A DNA stretch of 64,000 nt from positions 3,873,072-3,937,071 of the forward strand of contig NZ_CP132480.1 in NCBI RefSeq assembly GCF_030770395.1, in the 5' to 3' direction. This DNA comes from Telluria beijingensis. Lineage in GTDB: Bacteria > Pseudomonadota > Gammaproteobacteria > Burkholderiales > Burkholderiaceae_D. The translations under genes and the position numbers were made by a program. Positions 8,639-17,195 of the stretch are shown one piece after another; position 1 is the stretch's first letter; every line of letters starts with the position of its first letter. Under the pieces are notes generated by a model. That model was not told the DNA's origin and did no database searches. It saw only the letters and a list, made by a program, of their open reading frames with translations.

Positions 8639-8750
8639 AGTGCGTCCTGGTACTGCGAACGACCCGTGCCGTAACGCTGTCGGTACAGAATTAAAATTGA
8701 GAATGGGATATCATTATCGAATAGAGTAACGTTTCACACGAAGGAGTCGG

Positions 8751-9944
8751 ATGCAGTTCCCCATCGCCAGCAGCCTCGATCAACCAGCAACGCGTCTGGG
8801 CCAGGCTGCCACCAACCGCCGCCGGCTGCAGAGCCTCGATGCGCTACGAGGCTTCGTCATGGTCATCATGTTGATCGACCATATCCGCGAAAACTGGTAT
8901 CTCCACCTCGGCGTGCCCGATCCCGTCGACCCGGCGACGGTCGACCCGGTGCTGTTCTTCATGCGCATCGTCACCAACCTGTGCGCACCGATCTTCGTCG
9001 GACTGACCGGACTGGGCGCCTACCTGTATGGCCTCAACCACACCCGGGCCGAAACCGCGGGCTACCTGCTCAAGCGCGGCCTGTTGCTGATGGCGATCGA
9101 CGTCACCTTGCTCACCCTTGCCTGGACCGTCAAGCTGCCGCCGACCGTCTGGCTGCAGGTGATCTGGGCCATCGGCGTCTGCATGATCGCCCTGGCCGGC
9201 CTGATCTACCTGCCCAGGAAGCTGCTGCTGGCGCTGGGCCTGCTGATCGTCTGTGGGCACAACCTGCTGGACGGCGTGCGTCTGCTGCCGGGCGACCCTG
9301 GCTATGTCGCCTGGGCGCTGCTGCACCAGCGCGACCTGATCGCCTTGCCGTTCGGCGCCGTCGCCAGGACCTCGTATCCGGTGCTGCCATGGATCGGTGT
9401 GATCACGATCGGCTACCTGCTTGGCAGCTGGTTCGAGCCAGGCAAGGATGGCAAGCAGCGCGTGCGCCGCCTGCTGCTGCTGGGCGCGGGCATGCTGGCC
9501 GCATTCGTCGTGCTGCGCGCCTTGAATGTGTATGGCGATAAGCCCTGGGTCGCGCACGACGCGCTGCTGCACACCGCGATGGCGTTCATCGCGCTGACCA
9601 AGTATCCGCCGTCCCTGCTGTTCCTGCTGCAGACGCTGGGCGTCGGCCTGATCCTGCTGGCGCTGTTCGAGCGCTGGGAGGGCCGCAGGTGGCTGGCCGC
9701 GCTGGCGGTGTTCGGCGGCGCGCCCATGTTCTTCTACATCCTGCACATCTATGTCCTGCGGGCGCTGTACCACGTCGCCTACCTGATCTGGGGGGCGACC
9801 CACGGCGTGAGCTTCGGCCTGGATGACTTCAACTGGGTCTGGCTCTGGTATGTGATACTGCTGCCGGTCCTGTACGTGCCGACGGCATGGTACGCACGCC
9901 TGAAGGCGCGGCGGCGCGATATCGGCTGGCTCAAGTATTTTTGA
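8751..9944 (+). CDS. DUF1624/heparan-alpha-glucosaminide N-acetyltransferase-like membrane protein
   Basis: A 397-residue polytopic membrane protein. Near residue 25 it has the signature RLQSLDALRGFVMVIMLIDH (histidine included), typical of the acyltransferase-3-like DUF1624 family related to HGSNAT/YeiB. About ten membrane segments follow. The protein ends in a basic tail (RLKARRRDIGWLKYF). Family members are thought to move acyl groups across the membrane onto sugars, but this protein's substrate is unknown. The ATG follows AAGGAG. It lies downstream of the sugar permease in the same direction with a 112-bp gap, so co-expression is possible but not shown. It converges on the porin gene at 9964. 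Confidence 0.75.
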   Translation: MQFPIASSLDQPATRLGQAATNRRRLQSLDALRGFVMVIMLIDHIRENWYLHLGVPDPVDPATVDPVLFFMRIVTNLCAPIFVGLTGLGAYLYGLNHTRAETAGYLLKRGLLLMAIDVTLLTLAWTVKLPPTVWLQVIWAIGVCMIALAGLIYLPRKLLLALGLLIVCGHNLLDGVRLLPGDPGYVAWALLHQRDLIALPFGAVARTSYPVLPWIGVITIGYLLGSWFEPGKDGKQRVRRLLLLGAGMLAAFVVLRALNVYGDKPWVAHDALLHTAMAFIALTKYPPSLLFLLQTLGVGLILLALFERWEGRRWLAALAVFGGAPMFFYILHIYVLRALYHVAYLIWGATHGVSFGLDDFNWVWLWYVILLPVLYVPTAWYARLKARRRDIGWLKYF

Positions 9945-9963
9945 CGGGCGGCCGCGCGCCGCG

Positions 9964-10941
9964 TCAAAAGGCGTGGGCGAGTCCCATGCCGAACGCAGTC
10001 CGCGATCGCGCCTGGCGCTGTCGCCCAAGGCTTGCATACAGCGTGGTGCGGCGCGACAGCACATGATCGAGGCCGAGCGACGCGAAGTGGTTGGCGGTCG
10101 CGTCGAGGCGCTGTCGGCCCCAGCCCGCCTTGAGCACATTCACGCCCATCTTCCAGCTCGCCCCCAGCGTGACGGCGCGCGAGCGGGCCCCTTGCTCGAT
10201 GCCGCAGCTGTCGTCCCATGCCGCCATCAGCGCCACCGCGCCGACGGACACCTTGCCCGCCACGAAGGTATCGCGCTCACCCAGGCTGTTGCGCTCGAAC
10301 GCCGCCATGGCGGCCAGCGGCCCCTGTCCATATTCGAGCACGGCGGAATACGGCCGGCCCGATGCGCCGGCTTCCCGGCGGCGTTCCGGCGAACCGCTCA
10401 GGCGCAAGGTGAAGCCGGCCAGCGCCGGCGAATCGTAGAAGATGCCGTTCTCCACGCGGCCATATTCCGCCGTGCCGCGGTTGGCGAACGGATCGCTGGG
10501 CGTCAACGGATGCCACAGGTACCAGGCGGGCGAGGCGATGCGGTTGAAGTTGGCCCAGGGGTCGAACTTCCAGTCGTTGGCCCACATCGCCGTCATCGCG
10601 CGCCCCACCCGCAGCGTGCCCCAGGCGCCTGCCAGGCCAACGGTGGATTCGTCATGCCAGAACGGTTTGTACCCGGCGCCTTCGCTTTCTCCGGTATCGA
10701 GTTCCATCCGGGTGCTCAGGCGAAATATGAGCTTGTTGCCGCCGCCCAGGTCTTCCTGGCCCGAGATCGCGATATTGCTGCGCTGGACGGTGCCGACCTG
10801 GTTGACGCCGTCGAAGCCGCGGAACACACCGAGGTCGAGCAGGCCGCCAACCGATAGCGACGACTGCGCCGCCGCCGTCCCCATCGCGCCGAAGCCGACA
10901 GCGCAGCCGAGCAGCACCGCATGGCGGCAGCGCATGCTCAT
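9964..10941 (-). CDS. Outer-membrane porin (gram-negative porin family)
   Basis: A 325-residue beta-barrel protein. It starts with a signal peptide (about residues 1-26, cleavage after GTAAA-Q) followed by the porin N-terminus SSLSVGGLLDLGVF. It contains the usual loop-and-strand pattern (SNIAISGQEDLGGGNKLIFR) and ends in phenylalanine (GLAHAF), the barrel-assembly signal. The start ATG overlaps the stop of the YddG-like gene (ATGA at 10938-10941) and GGAGG sits just before it, so translation is probably coupled. It is the last gene of the minus-strand operon and probably provides outer-membrane entry for that operon's substrate. Confidence 0.85.
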   Translation of the reverse strand: MSMRCRHAVLLGCAVGFGAMGTAAAQSSLSVGGLLDLGVFRGFDGVNQVGTVQRSNIAISGQEDLGGGNKLIFRLSTRMELDTGESEGAGYKPFWHDESTVGLAGAWGTLRVGRAMTAMWANDWKFDPWANFNRIASPAWYLWHPLTPSDPFANRGTAEYGRVENGIFYDSPALAGFTLRLSGSPERRREAGASGRPYSAVLEYGQGPLAAMAAFERNSLGERDTFVAGKVSVGAVALMAAWDDSCGIEQGARSRAVTLGASWKMGVNVLKAGWGRQRLDATANHFASLGLDHVLSRRTTLYASLGRQRQARSRTAFGMGLAHAF

Positions 10942-11858
10942 GCCTCCGGCGACAGCGCGGCAGCCGGCACGGCGCGTTTGGCCCGCGTCGCCAGCCAGCA
11001 CAGGATCGCTCCGCCGCACACCATCGCCGCACCCTGCCAGAAGGCCCACGACAGGGGCGTGCGCAGCAGCAGGGTAGAGAGCGCGGCGGACAGCACCGGG
11101 ATGAAGTACGAGGCCCCGGCCAGGATCGTGACGTTGCCATGCAAGATGCCCACGTTCCAGGCGCCGTAGCCGAAGCCCATGGCCGCGGCGGCCAGCACCA
11201 GGTAGATCGCTGCCTCCACGCTGAACGCCATCTCGCCGCCGCCCTGCAGCGCGTACTTGATCCACAGCGTGAGCGAGACCAGGATGAAGAACAGCGTCAC
11301 GCCGTTCTTGCCGTTGGCGATGCGCGCCGTCACGGTGCAGTAGGCGGCCCAGATCAGCGCGCCGGCGAAGGCCAGGCCGTAGCTGAGCGGATTGTCGCGC
11401 ACATTGGCCAGCATGCCGGCCGGGTCGATACCCCGCTCGCCACCCAGCACCCAGCAGATGCCGACGATCGACAGGATAAAGCCCGGCACGATCAGCCAGT
11501 TGGCGCGCTGGCGGTTGAACAGGATCGCCGCGACGATGGTGAAGGTCGGCCACAGGTAGTTGACCATGCCGACCTCGATCGCCTGCTGCGCGCTGTTGGC
11601 ATAGCCGATCGACAGCGCCAGGCACAGCTCGTAGACCACGAACAGCAGGCTGCCCCATGCCAGATAGCGGCGTGGGAATGTCCGCAACGGCACCCAACCA
11701 ACCGACAGCAGCAGAAAGACCGAGGCCACGCTGTACATCATCGCGGCCCCGCCGGTAGGCCCCAGGTATTCGCTGACGCTGCGGATCAGGCCGACGATGG
11801 AACTCCAAAGCAGGATAGCTACCACGCCGATCAGGGTCGCCTTGTTCGTGTTTTTCAT
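10938..11858 (-). CDS. yddG: YddG-like aromatic amino-acid/metabolite exporter (DMT superfamily)
   Basis: A 306-residue inner-membrane transporter with ten likely helices and two EamA repeats. It matches the E. coli YddG pattern closely: KATLIGVVAILLWSSIVGL at the N-terminus, EVGMVNYLWP, ILFNRQRANWLIVPG, FAGALIWAAYCTVTA, YGAWNVGILHGNVTI and FWQGAAMVCGG. YddG exports aromatic amino acids and some xenobiotics. Here it sits in a catabolic operon, so it may move an intermediate instead. The ATG at 11858 was chosen because homology begins there, although the frame is open upstream into the aldehyde dehydrogenase gene. Only 17 bp separate it from that gene. Confidence 0.85.
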   Translation of the reverse strand: MKNTNKATLIGVVAILLWSSIVGLIRSVSEYLGPTGGAAMMYSVASVFLLLSVGWVPLRTFPRRYLAWGSLLFVVYELCLALSIGYANSAQQAIEVGMVNYLWPTFTIVAAILFNRQRANWLIVPGFILSIVGICWVLGGERGIDPAGMLANVRDNPLSYGLAFAGALIWAAYCTVTARIANGKNGVTLFFILVSLTLWIKYALQGGGEMAFSVEAAIYLVLAAAAMGFGYGAWNVGILHGNVTILAGASYFIPVLSAALSTLLLRTPLSWAFWQGAAMVCGGAILCWLATRAKRAVPAAALSPEA

Positions 11859-11875
11859 GATTGATTCGATTCGAT

Positions 11876-13372
11876 TCAGGCCGGGGCGTCGATCCAGATG
11901 GTCTTGATCTCGGTGTACTGGTCGTGCGCCCATTGGGATTTATCGCGTCCGCCGAAGCCCGATTCCTTGTAGCCGCCGAACGGCGTGGACACATCGCCCT
12001 CGCCAAAGCAGTTTACCGTGACCACCCCGGCGCGAATCGCGCGCGACAGCCTGAGGGCATGACGCAGGTCGTCGGTATAGACCGAGGCGGCCAGGCCATA
12101 GACCGAATCGTTCGCCAGTTCGATGGCCTGCTCGACCGTCTTGAACGTGGTGACCGCGAGCACCGGCCCGAAGATCTCTTCCTGGAACAGCACGCTGTCG
12201 CGGCCCACGCCGTCGACCACGGTCGGCTGCACGTACGCGCCGTGCTCGGTGTCGCCACCGAACGCCACCGGCAGCTTCTCGCTCGCTGCCTGCTCGAGGT
12301 AGGAACGCACTTTCTCGAAATGGGCCTGGCTGACCATGGCGCCCAGGCGGTTATCCGGGTCGAGCGGATCGCCCATGGTCCATTCGCGCAGCTGCACGCC
12401 AATGCGTTCCAGCAGCCGGTCCTTGATGTCCGCATGGACGATCAGGCGCGACGATGCCGAGCAGTTTTCGCCCATATTCCAGAACGCGCCGTTGACCACG
12501 TGGCGCGCCACGCTGTCCAGGTCCGCTACGTCCTCCAGCACCACGGCCGGATTCTTGCCGCCGCATTCGAGCACCACGCGCTTGAGGTTCGACTCGGCCG
12601 CATACTGCAGGAACAGGCGGCCGGTGGCGGTCGAGCCGGTGAAGCTGACCATGGCGACGTCGCGGTGCCGCCCCAGCGGTTCGCCCACTTCGCGTCCGCC
12701 TCCTGGCAGCACATTGAACACGCCCGCCGGCATGCCGGCCTGGTGGGCCAGTTCGGCCACGCGCAGCGCGGTGAGGGTGGTTTCCTTGGCTGGCTTGACC
12801 ACGATCGAGCAGCCCGCCGCCAGCGACGGACCGATCTTCCAGGCCAGCATCAGCAGCGGGAAATTCCATGGCAAGACCAGGCCGACCACGCCAATCGCCT
12901 CGCGCACGACCAGCGCCAGCGCGTTCGACCCCACGGGAGCGGTGTGGTCGTAGATCTTGTCGATCAGCTCCGCATGCCAGCGGATCGTGTGGATCGCTTC
13001 CGGCACGTCGGTGTTCTGGCATTCGCGGATTGGTTTACCGCTGTCGAGCGTTTCCATCACGGCCAGTTCGTGCGCGTTCTGCTCGAGCAGGTCGGCGAAG
13101 CGCAGCAGGATGTGCTTGCGCTCGGCGGGCGCCAGCCGGCTCCAGCGCCCGTCGTCGAAGGCGGCCTTGGCCGCCGCCACGGCGACGTCGACGTCTTGCG
13201 CTGCGCAAGCGGCGATGTGGGCCAGCAGCTGTCCCGTCGCCGGGTTGGTGGTCTCGAAGACCTGGCCCGACAGGGCGGGGACGAAGGCGCCATCGACGAA
13301 AGCCTGGGTCGGCAGCGCGAGCCTGTCGGCCAGGGCCGCATACTCGGCGGCGTTCAGGAGTGCGGCGGCCAT
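11876..13372 (-). CDS. NAD(P)+-dependent aldehyde dehydrogenase, PuuC-like
   Basis: A 498-residue cytoplasmic aldehyde dehydrogenase of normal length with all catalytic features. These are LPWNFPLLM (oxyanion asparagine), KPAKETTLTAL (cofactor lysine), FTGSTATGR, VVLECGGKNP (general-base glutamate), WNMGENCSASSRL (nucleophilic cysteine) and EEIFGPVLAV. The overall pattern resembles gamma-glutamyl-gamma-aminobutyraldehyde and other omega-aminoaldehyde dehydrogenases. Its ATG (13370-13372) shares a base with the stop of the DapA-like gene (TGATG), and GGAGGTG lies upstream, so the two are translationally coupled. With the lyase and the FAD oxidase nearby, it probably oxidises a semialdehyde made by those enzymes. 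Confidence 0.9.
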   Translation of the reverse strand: MAAALLNAAEYAALADRLALPTQAFVDGAFVPALSGQVFETTNPATGQLLAHIAACAAQDVDVAVAAAKAAFDDGRWSRLAPAERKHILLRFADLLEQNAHELAVMETLDSGKPIRECQNTDVPEAIHTIRWHAELIDKIYDHTAPVGSNALALVVREAIGVVGLVLPWNFPLLMLAWKIGPSLAAGCSIVVKPAKETTLTALRVAELAHQAGMPAGVFNVLPGGGREVGEPLGRHRDVAMVSFTGSTATGRLFLQYAAESNLKRVVLECGGKNPAVVLEDVADLDSVARHVVNGAFWNMGENCSASSRLIVHADIKDRLLERIGVQLREWTMGDPLDPDNRLGAMVSQAHFEKVRSYLEQAASEKLPVAFGGDTEHGAYVQPTVVDGVGRDSVLFQEEIFGPVLAVTTFKTVEQAIELANDSVYGLAASVYTDDLRHALRLSRAIRAGVVTVNCFGEGDVSTPFGGYKESGFGGRDKSQWAHDQYTEIKTIWIDAPA

Positions 13373-14280
13373 CAGGCTTCACCTCCGACAATCGCTGCCA
13401 CGTCGCGCTTGAGCTGGGCGACCACGGCCTGCAAGGCCTGCTGTTCGCCGGCATCGAGGCCTTGCAGCGGGGCCCGCACGCTGCCCGGGCGCAGGCCCGC
13501 CAGCGCGCAGCCGTGCTTGATCGACTGGACGAACTTGCCGCCCTCGAGATAATCCATCAGCGGCAGCATGGCCGACATGATGCGGCGGCCCTTGTCGAAA
13601 TCCTTCTCGACGGCGCAGGCCTGATACAGCGCGATGTGTTCGCGCGGCAGGAAGTTGGAGCCGGCGCAGACCCAGCTGCGCGCGCCCCAGGCGAAGAATT
13701 CCAGCGCCTGGTCGTCCCAGCCGCACGACAGGCCGATACCTGGGAACTCGCGCGCCAGCATGTGCAGCTGGCCGGTCGAGCCCGAGCTTTCCTTGATCGC
13801 GATGATGTTCTTCGACGCTTGCGTGACGATGCGGAAGAACTCGCGGCCCATCGACATGCCCATGCGGCCCGGATAGTTGTACAACATGACCGGCAGGCCG
13901 GCGGCCTGGTCGATCGCCAGCGCGTGGGCCGCGTTTTCCTGCTCGGTCGGCAGCGCATAGGGCGGGGTGCCGACCAGGATGGCGTCGGCCTTGATGTCCC
14001 GTGCCAGCCTGGCGTAGCCGATGGCCTCTTCGGTGCGGATGGCGCCGGTGCCGATGATGAGCTGGGTGCGGGCGCCGATCACTTCCTTCGCCAGGGTGGC
14101 CAGTGCAACGCGCTCCTGGGTGCTGTGGGCATAGTATTCGCCGGTCGAGCCGGCGATGACGATGCCGTGCACGCCTTGCTCGATCAGGTATTCCAGCACG
14201 TCGGCGAATGCCTTCTGGTCGATTGCGCCATCCGCCGTCAATGGCGTGATCGCGGGGGTGTAGATGCCTTCGAATGTCAT
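13372..14280 (-). CDS. DapA-family class I lyase/deaminase
   Basis: A 302-residue TIM-barrel enzyme of the dihydrodipicolinate synthase/N-acetylneuraminate lyase family. It has the Schiff-base lysine in IIAIKESSG (about residue 165), the tyrosine in MLYNYPGR and the pyruvate-carboxylate loop GSTGEYYAHS. The early motif GIYTPAITPL is also typical. Family members outside lysine synthesis act on 2-keto-3-deoxy sugar acids, hydroxyproline-derived pyrroline carboxylates or related keto acids. The aldehyde dehydrogenase and FAD amine oxidase next to it would fit a hydroxyproline-like route ending in a semialdehyde, but this is not proven. Coding begins at the ATG at 14278-14280. Confidence 0.85.
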   Translation of the reverse strand: MTFEGIYTPAITPLTADGAIDQKAFADVLEYLIEQGVHGIVIAGSTGEYYAHSTQERVALATLAKEVIGARTQLIIGTGAIRTEEAIGYARLARDIKADAILVGTPPYALPTEQENAAHALAIDQAAGLPVMLYNYPGRMGMSMGREFFRIVTQASKNIIAIKESSGSTGQLHMLAREFPGIGLSCGWDDQALEFFAWGARSWVCAGSNFLPREHIALYQACAVEKDFDKGRRIMSAMLPLMDYLEGGKFVQSIKHGCALAGLRPGSVRAPLQGLDAGEQQALQAVVAQLKRDVAAIVGGEA

Positions 14281-14330
14281 GATGTCCTCGGGTGAATATA
14301 GGTGAATACGGGTGAATGAAAGAGGTGCGG

Positions 14331-15686
14331 TCAGCGCTTGAGCGACGCCGCCTGTTCCAGGCTCATGCCGCGGGTTTCCGGGGCCAGCAGCAGCGATGCG
14401 GCGAGGCCGACGAAGGACACGGCGGCGGCCATGTACATGGTGTTGCCGATGCCGATGCCCTGCAGCGACATGGGCACGAGCCAGGTGCCGACGGCCGAGC
14501 CGATGCGCGTCATCGACGAGCCGACGCCGACCGCGAAAGCGCGGATCTCGGTCGGGAACAATTCGTTGGGATAGACCAGTTCGAGCACCTGGGCGCCGCC
14601 GATGAACAGGGCATAGGCGCCGAACATGACCAGCACCGGCATTTCGGAGCCGCCCGAGAAGGCGCCCAGGCCCAGCAGCGCCAGGGTCGACCACAGGAAG
14701 CTGTGGATGATCAGGGGACGGCGGCCCATGCTGTCGATCAGGCGCGTGGCGCCCACGCAGCCGACCACGAACAGCAGCGTGATCAGCACCGAGCCGTAGG
14801 CCGCCCAGTCGCCCTTCAGATTGAGCGCCTGCAGCACGATGGGGGCGAACGAGTACACGGCGAACATCGGCACCACGGCGGCGGTCCAGAACACGATCAC
14901 GAACAGCATGCGCTTGCCGTAGCCGGAGTGCAGCAGGTCGCCCAGGCCGATCTTCTTTTCCGATTCCTGCGGCGGCATGTTCGCCAGCGAGAACGACGGA
15001 CCATAAACGCGCTTGATGATGCGCTCGGCCTCGGCATGGCGGCCCTTGCTGACCAGCCAGCGCGGCGATTCCGGCGTCCCCAGTCGCACCAGGAACAGCA
15101 GCGCGCCCAGCACCGCGGAACTGGCCAGCACCAGGCGCCAGGCTTCATCGCCGCCGTGCTCGAGGATGACGTTGCCGACCATATAGGACAGGGCCGCGCC
15201 GACGAACCACATGATCGTCAGGCCGGCCAGGCGCGGGCCGCGGTTCTTTTGCGGCAGGAACTCGCACAGCAGGGAGCCGGCCACCGGATACTCGAGGCCG
15301 ACGCCCAGGCCGACCAGGAAACGCAGCACGAACAGCGCCATGGCCGATTCGACCCAGAAGGTGCCGATGGAGCCGACGATGAACAGGATCGGGCCGACGA
15401 AGAACAGGCGCCGGCGGCCGATGCGGTCGGTCAGCCAGCCGCCGAGGAAGCCGCTGCAGAAGGTGCCGAGCATGGCGGAGGCGGCAATCATGCCCTGCCA
15501 GAACGAGTCCAGCCGCAGGTAATCCGAAAACTGGACGATGGCGACGCCGATGATGCTCAATATATAGCCGTCAAGGATCCAGCCGCCGCCCGCGCGCAGG
15601 GTCATCAACTGGTGGAAGCGGTTCAGCGGTACGTGTTCGATCGATATGGAGGGAACGCGCTCGGCGCTCGAGATACTTTTACTCAT
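14331..15686 (-). CDS. MFS transporter, sugar/organic-acid symporter type
   Basis: A 451-residue inner-membrane carrier with twelve likely helices. It has the general MFS signatures GGWLTDRIGRRRLFFVGP (loop 2-3), the helix-4 arginine in RFLVGLGVGLEYPVAGSLLCE, PESPRWLVSKGRHAEAERI before the central loop, and RLIDSMGRRPLII in the second half. The PESPRWL motif and ELFPTEIRAFAVG are common in sugar- and aromatic-acid porters. As the first gene of the minus-strand operon it probably imports the substrate for the lyase/dehydrogenase pair. The gap to the DapA-like gene is 50 bp. Confidence 0.85.
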   Translation of the reverse strand: MSKSISSAERVPSISIEHVPLNRFHQLMTLRAGGGWILDGYILSIIGVAIVQFSDYLRLDSFWQGMIAASAMLGTFCSGFLGGWLTDRIGRRRLFFVGPILFIVGSIGTFWVESAMALFVLRFLVGLGVGLEYPVAGSLLCEFLPQKNRGPRLAGLTIMWFVGAALSYMVGNVILEHGGDEAWRLVLASSAVLGALLFLVRLGTPESPRWLVSKGRHAEAERIIKRVYGPSFSLANMPPQESEKKIGLGDLLHSGYGKRMLFVIVFWTAAVVPMFAVYSFAPIVLQALNLKGDWAAYGSVLITLLFVVGCVGATRLIDSMGRRPLIIHSFLWSTLALLGLGAFSGGSEMPVLVMFGAYALFIGGAQVLELVYPNELFPTEIRAFAVGVGSSMTRIGSAVGTWLVPMSLQGIGIGNTMYMAAAVSFVGLAASLLLAPETRGMSLEQAASLKR

Positions 15687-15761
15687 TGCAGATGGTCTCC
15701 TGTGATGTTCTGGTAAGTCTGCGGGTAAAGCGGTGTGATGTCGGATGCGATCGCCGGGGCG

Positions 15762-17081
15762 TCAACTCTCCAGGCCGGCCTGGCGCTGGCCCCACCACAG
15801 GGTGGCGTTCACGCCGAGCGACAGGAAGGGTTCGGGCGGCAGGCCGCTGGGCCCGGAGGTCGACAGCAGGAAGTCGATCAGCTCGTGGCGCTTGCCGGCG
15901 ATCATGTCGGCCAGCAGGGTGCCGGTAACGGTGCCGCGGGTGATGCCCAGGCCATTGCAGAACAGGGAACCGTAGACGTTCGGCGCCAGCTGGCCGAAGA
16001 AGCCGCGGTGGTTCTGTGTCAGCGCCAGCGAGCCGCTCCAGGTGTAGTCGAAATCGACGTCCTTCAGCATCGGGAAGCGCCGCTCGAACGAGCGCCGGTG
16101 GTTGCGGGCCGCGCGCGCCAGGCAGTGGGGCTTCGATTGCTGGCCAGGGTTGAAGCTGAAGCTGTTGCGCATCAGGATGCGGTTGTCGTGCGTGCGGCGC
16201 ACCGTGCTGCCGAACGGATCGGCCGGAATCACGCCCCAGAACGGCTTGCCGCCCAGCTGATCGCTCTCGGCCTCGGTCAGCGGCCTGCTGAGGCTCGCAT
16301 ACAGGTACATCGGCAGGACAGTCTGCTGCAGGAAGCCGAAGCGCGCACCGAAGGCGTTGTTGGCCAAAACCAGGCCATCGGCCACGATGCGGCCCTGGCG
16401 ATGCGTGAGCACCGTTTTATCGCCATAATCCACGCCGGTGATGGCGGTGTTTTCGTACAGCGTGACGTTGGACGGCAGGCTGTCCGCCAGGCCCTTGACC
16501 AGGGCTGCGGGTTGCAGCAGCATGGTGCCGGGCGTGAACAGGGCCTGGCGGTAGAAGCCGGTGCCGATATGTCCGGGCAGCGCGTCGCCGGCGATCATCT
16601 CATACGGTTCGCCCAGCTTGTCCAGGCCGCGCCGGTAAGCGTCCAGCACGCGCACGCCGCGCGCCTCGACGGCGGCCTGGTATTTGCCGCTGGGGCGCAT
16701 CTGGCAGTCGATGCCATGGCGCTCGACCAGCGCGTGCAGGATGTCCTGGCCGAGCCGGTTGAGTTTGAGCGTGGTGCGGGCGATGTCGATGTCGCCGATG
16801 TAGTCGTCGGCGCCGATGTCGTGGGGCAGGTCGATGGCGAAGCCGGCATTGCGGCCCGCCGTGCCGAAGCCGACTTCCTGGGCGTCGACCAGCACGATCT
16901 CGTCGTCCGGATAATGCAGGGCCAGCTGGCGGGCCGCGGCCAGGCCGGTGTAGCCGGCGCCGACGATCGCCCAGCGCGTATGCGTGTCGCCGCGGTGGGC
17001 GGCCCTGGCCTGGCGCGGCGGGGCCGTGTGAAACCAGCCGCAGCGCGCATCGTCGCGCGGCGTGACGCTAATCGTTTTCAT
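15762..17081 (-). CDS. FAD-dependent oxidoreductase, DAO/PuuB type
   Basis: A 439-residue flavoprotein of the D-amino-acid oxidase family. The FAD-binding dinucleotide fold is clear (WAIVGAGYTGLAAARQLA with the glutamate/aspartate at the end of strand 2, IVLVDAQEVGFGTAGRNAGF). The C-terminal FAD motif ends in NGLGITRGTVTGTLLADMIAG. Closest in style are gamma-glutamylputrescine oxidase and related amine/imino-acid oxidases. It probably oxidises an amine or cyclic imino acid and passes the product to the DapA-like lyase and aldehyde dehydrogenase. It is transcribed toward the MFS gene (75-bp gap) and divergently from the LysR gene. Confidence 0.82.
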   Translation of the reverse strand: MKTISVTPRDDARCGWFHTAPPRQARAAHRGDTHTRWAIVGAGYTGLAAARQLALHYPDDEIVLVDAQEVGFGTAGRNAGFAIDLPHDIGADDYIGDIDIARTTLKLNRLGQDILHALVERHGIDCQMRPSGKYQAAVEARGVRVLDAYRRGLDKLGEPYEMIAGDALPGHIGTGFYRQALFTPGTMLLQPAALVKGLADSLPSNVTLYENTAITGVDYGDKTVLTHRQGRIVADGLVLANNAFGARFGFLQQTVLPMYLYASLSRPLTEAESDQLGGKPFWGVIPADPFGSTVRRTHDNRILMRNSFSFNPGQQSKPHCLARAARNHRRSFERRFPMLKDVDFDYTWSGSLALTQNHRGFFGQLAPNVYGSLFCNGLGITRGTVTGTLLADMIAGKRHELIDFLLSTSGPSGLPPEPFLSLGVNATLWWGQRQAGLES

Positions 17082-17132
17082 ATTGTCTCCAGTTCCGCTC
17101 GTGTTTTTTTTTGCAGCGGTGTTGAACTGAAG

Positions 17133-17178
17133 TCTAGGTAGTCGGCCATTCCGGCACAATCGACTTTTCTTCCCTAGA
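17133..17178. promoter_or_regulatory. Inverted half-sites between the FAD oxidase and LysR genes
   Basis: TCTAGG (17133-17138) and CCTAGA (17173-17178) form an inverted pair 40 bp apart, about four helical turns, in the 114-bp divergent intergenic region. LysR-type proteins often bind such separated sites. No T-N11-A box was assigned with certainty. Confidence 0.3.
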
Positions 17179-17195
17179 ATTGATAACATGGCGTT

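Noticed and set aside
9945..9963. Bidirectional terminator between the convergent DUF1624 and porin genes.
   Set aside because: A GC-rich imperfect stem can be drawn, but both sides are followed by A runs in the direction of transcription, so it was not annotated.
10942..12006. The upstream part of an uninterrupted frame that ends as the porin gene and could suggest a 680-residue fusion.
   Set aside because: Upstream of 10941 the translation is noise antisense or out of frame to YddG. A signal peptide and an ATGA overlap mark the true porin start at 10941.
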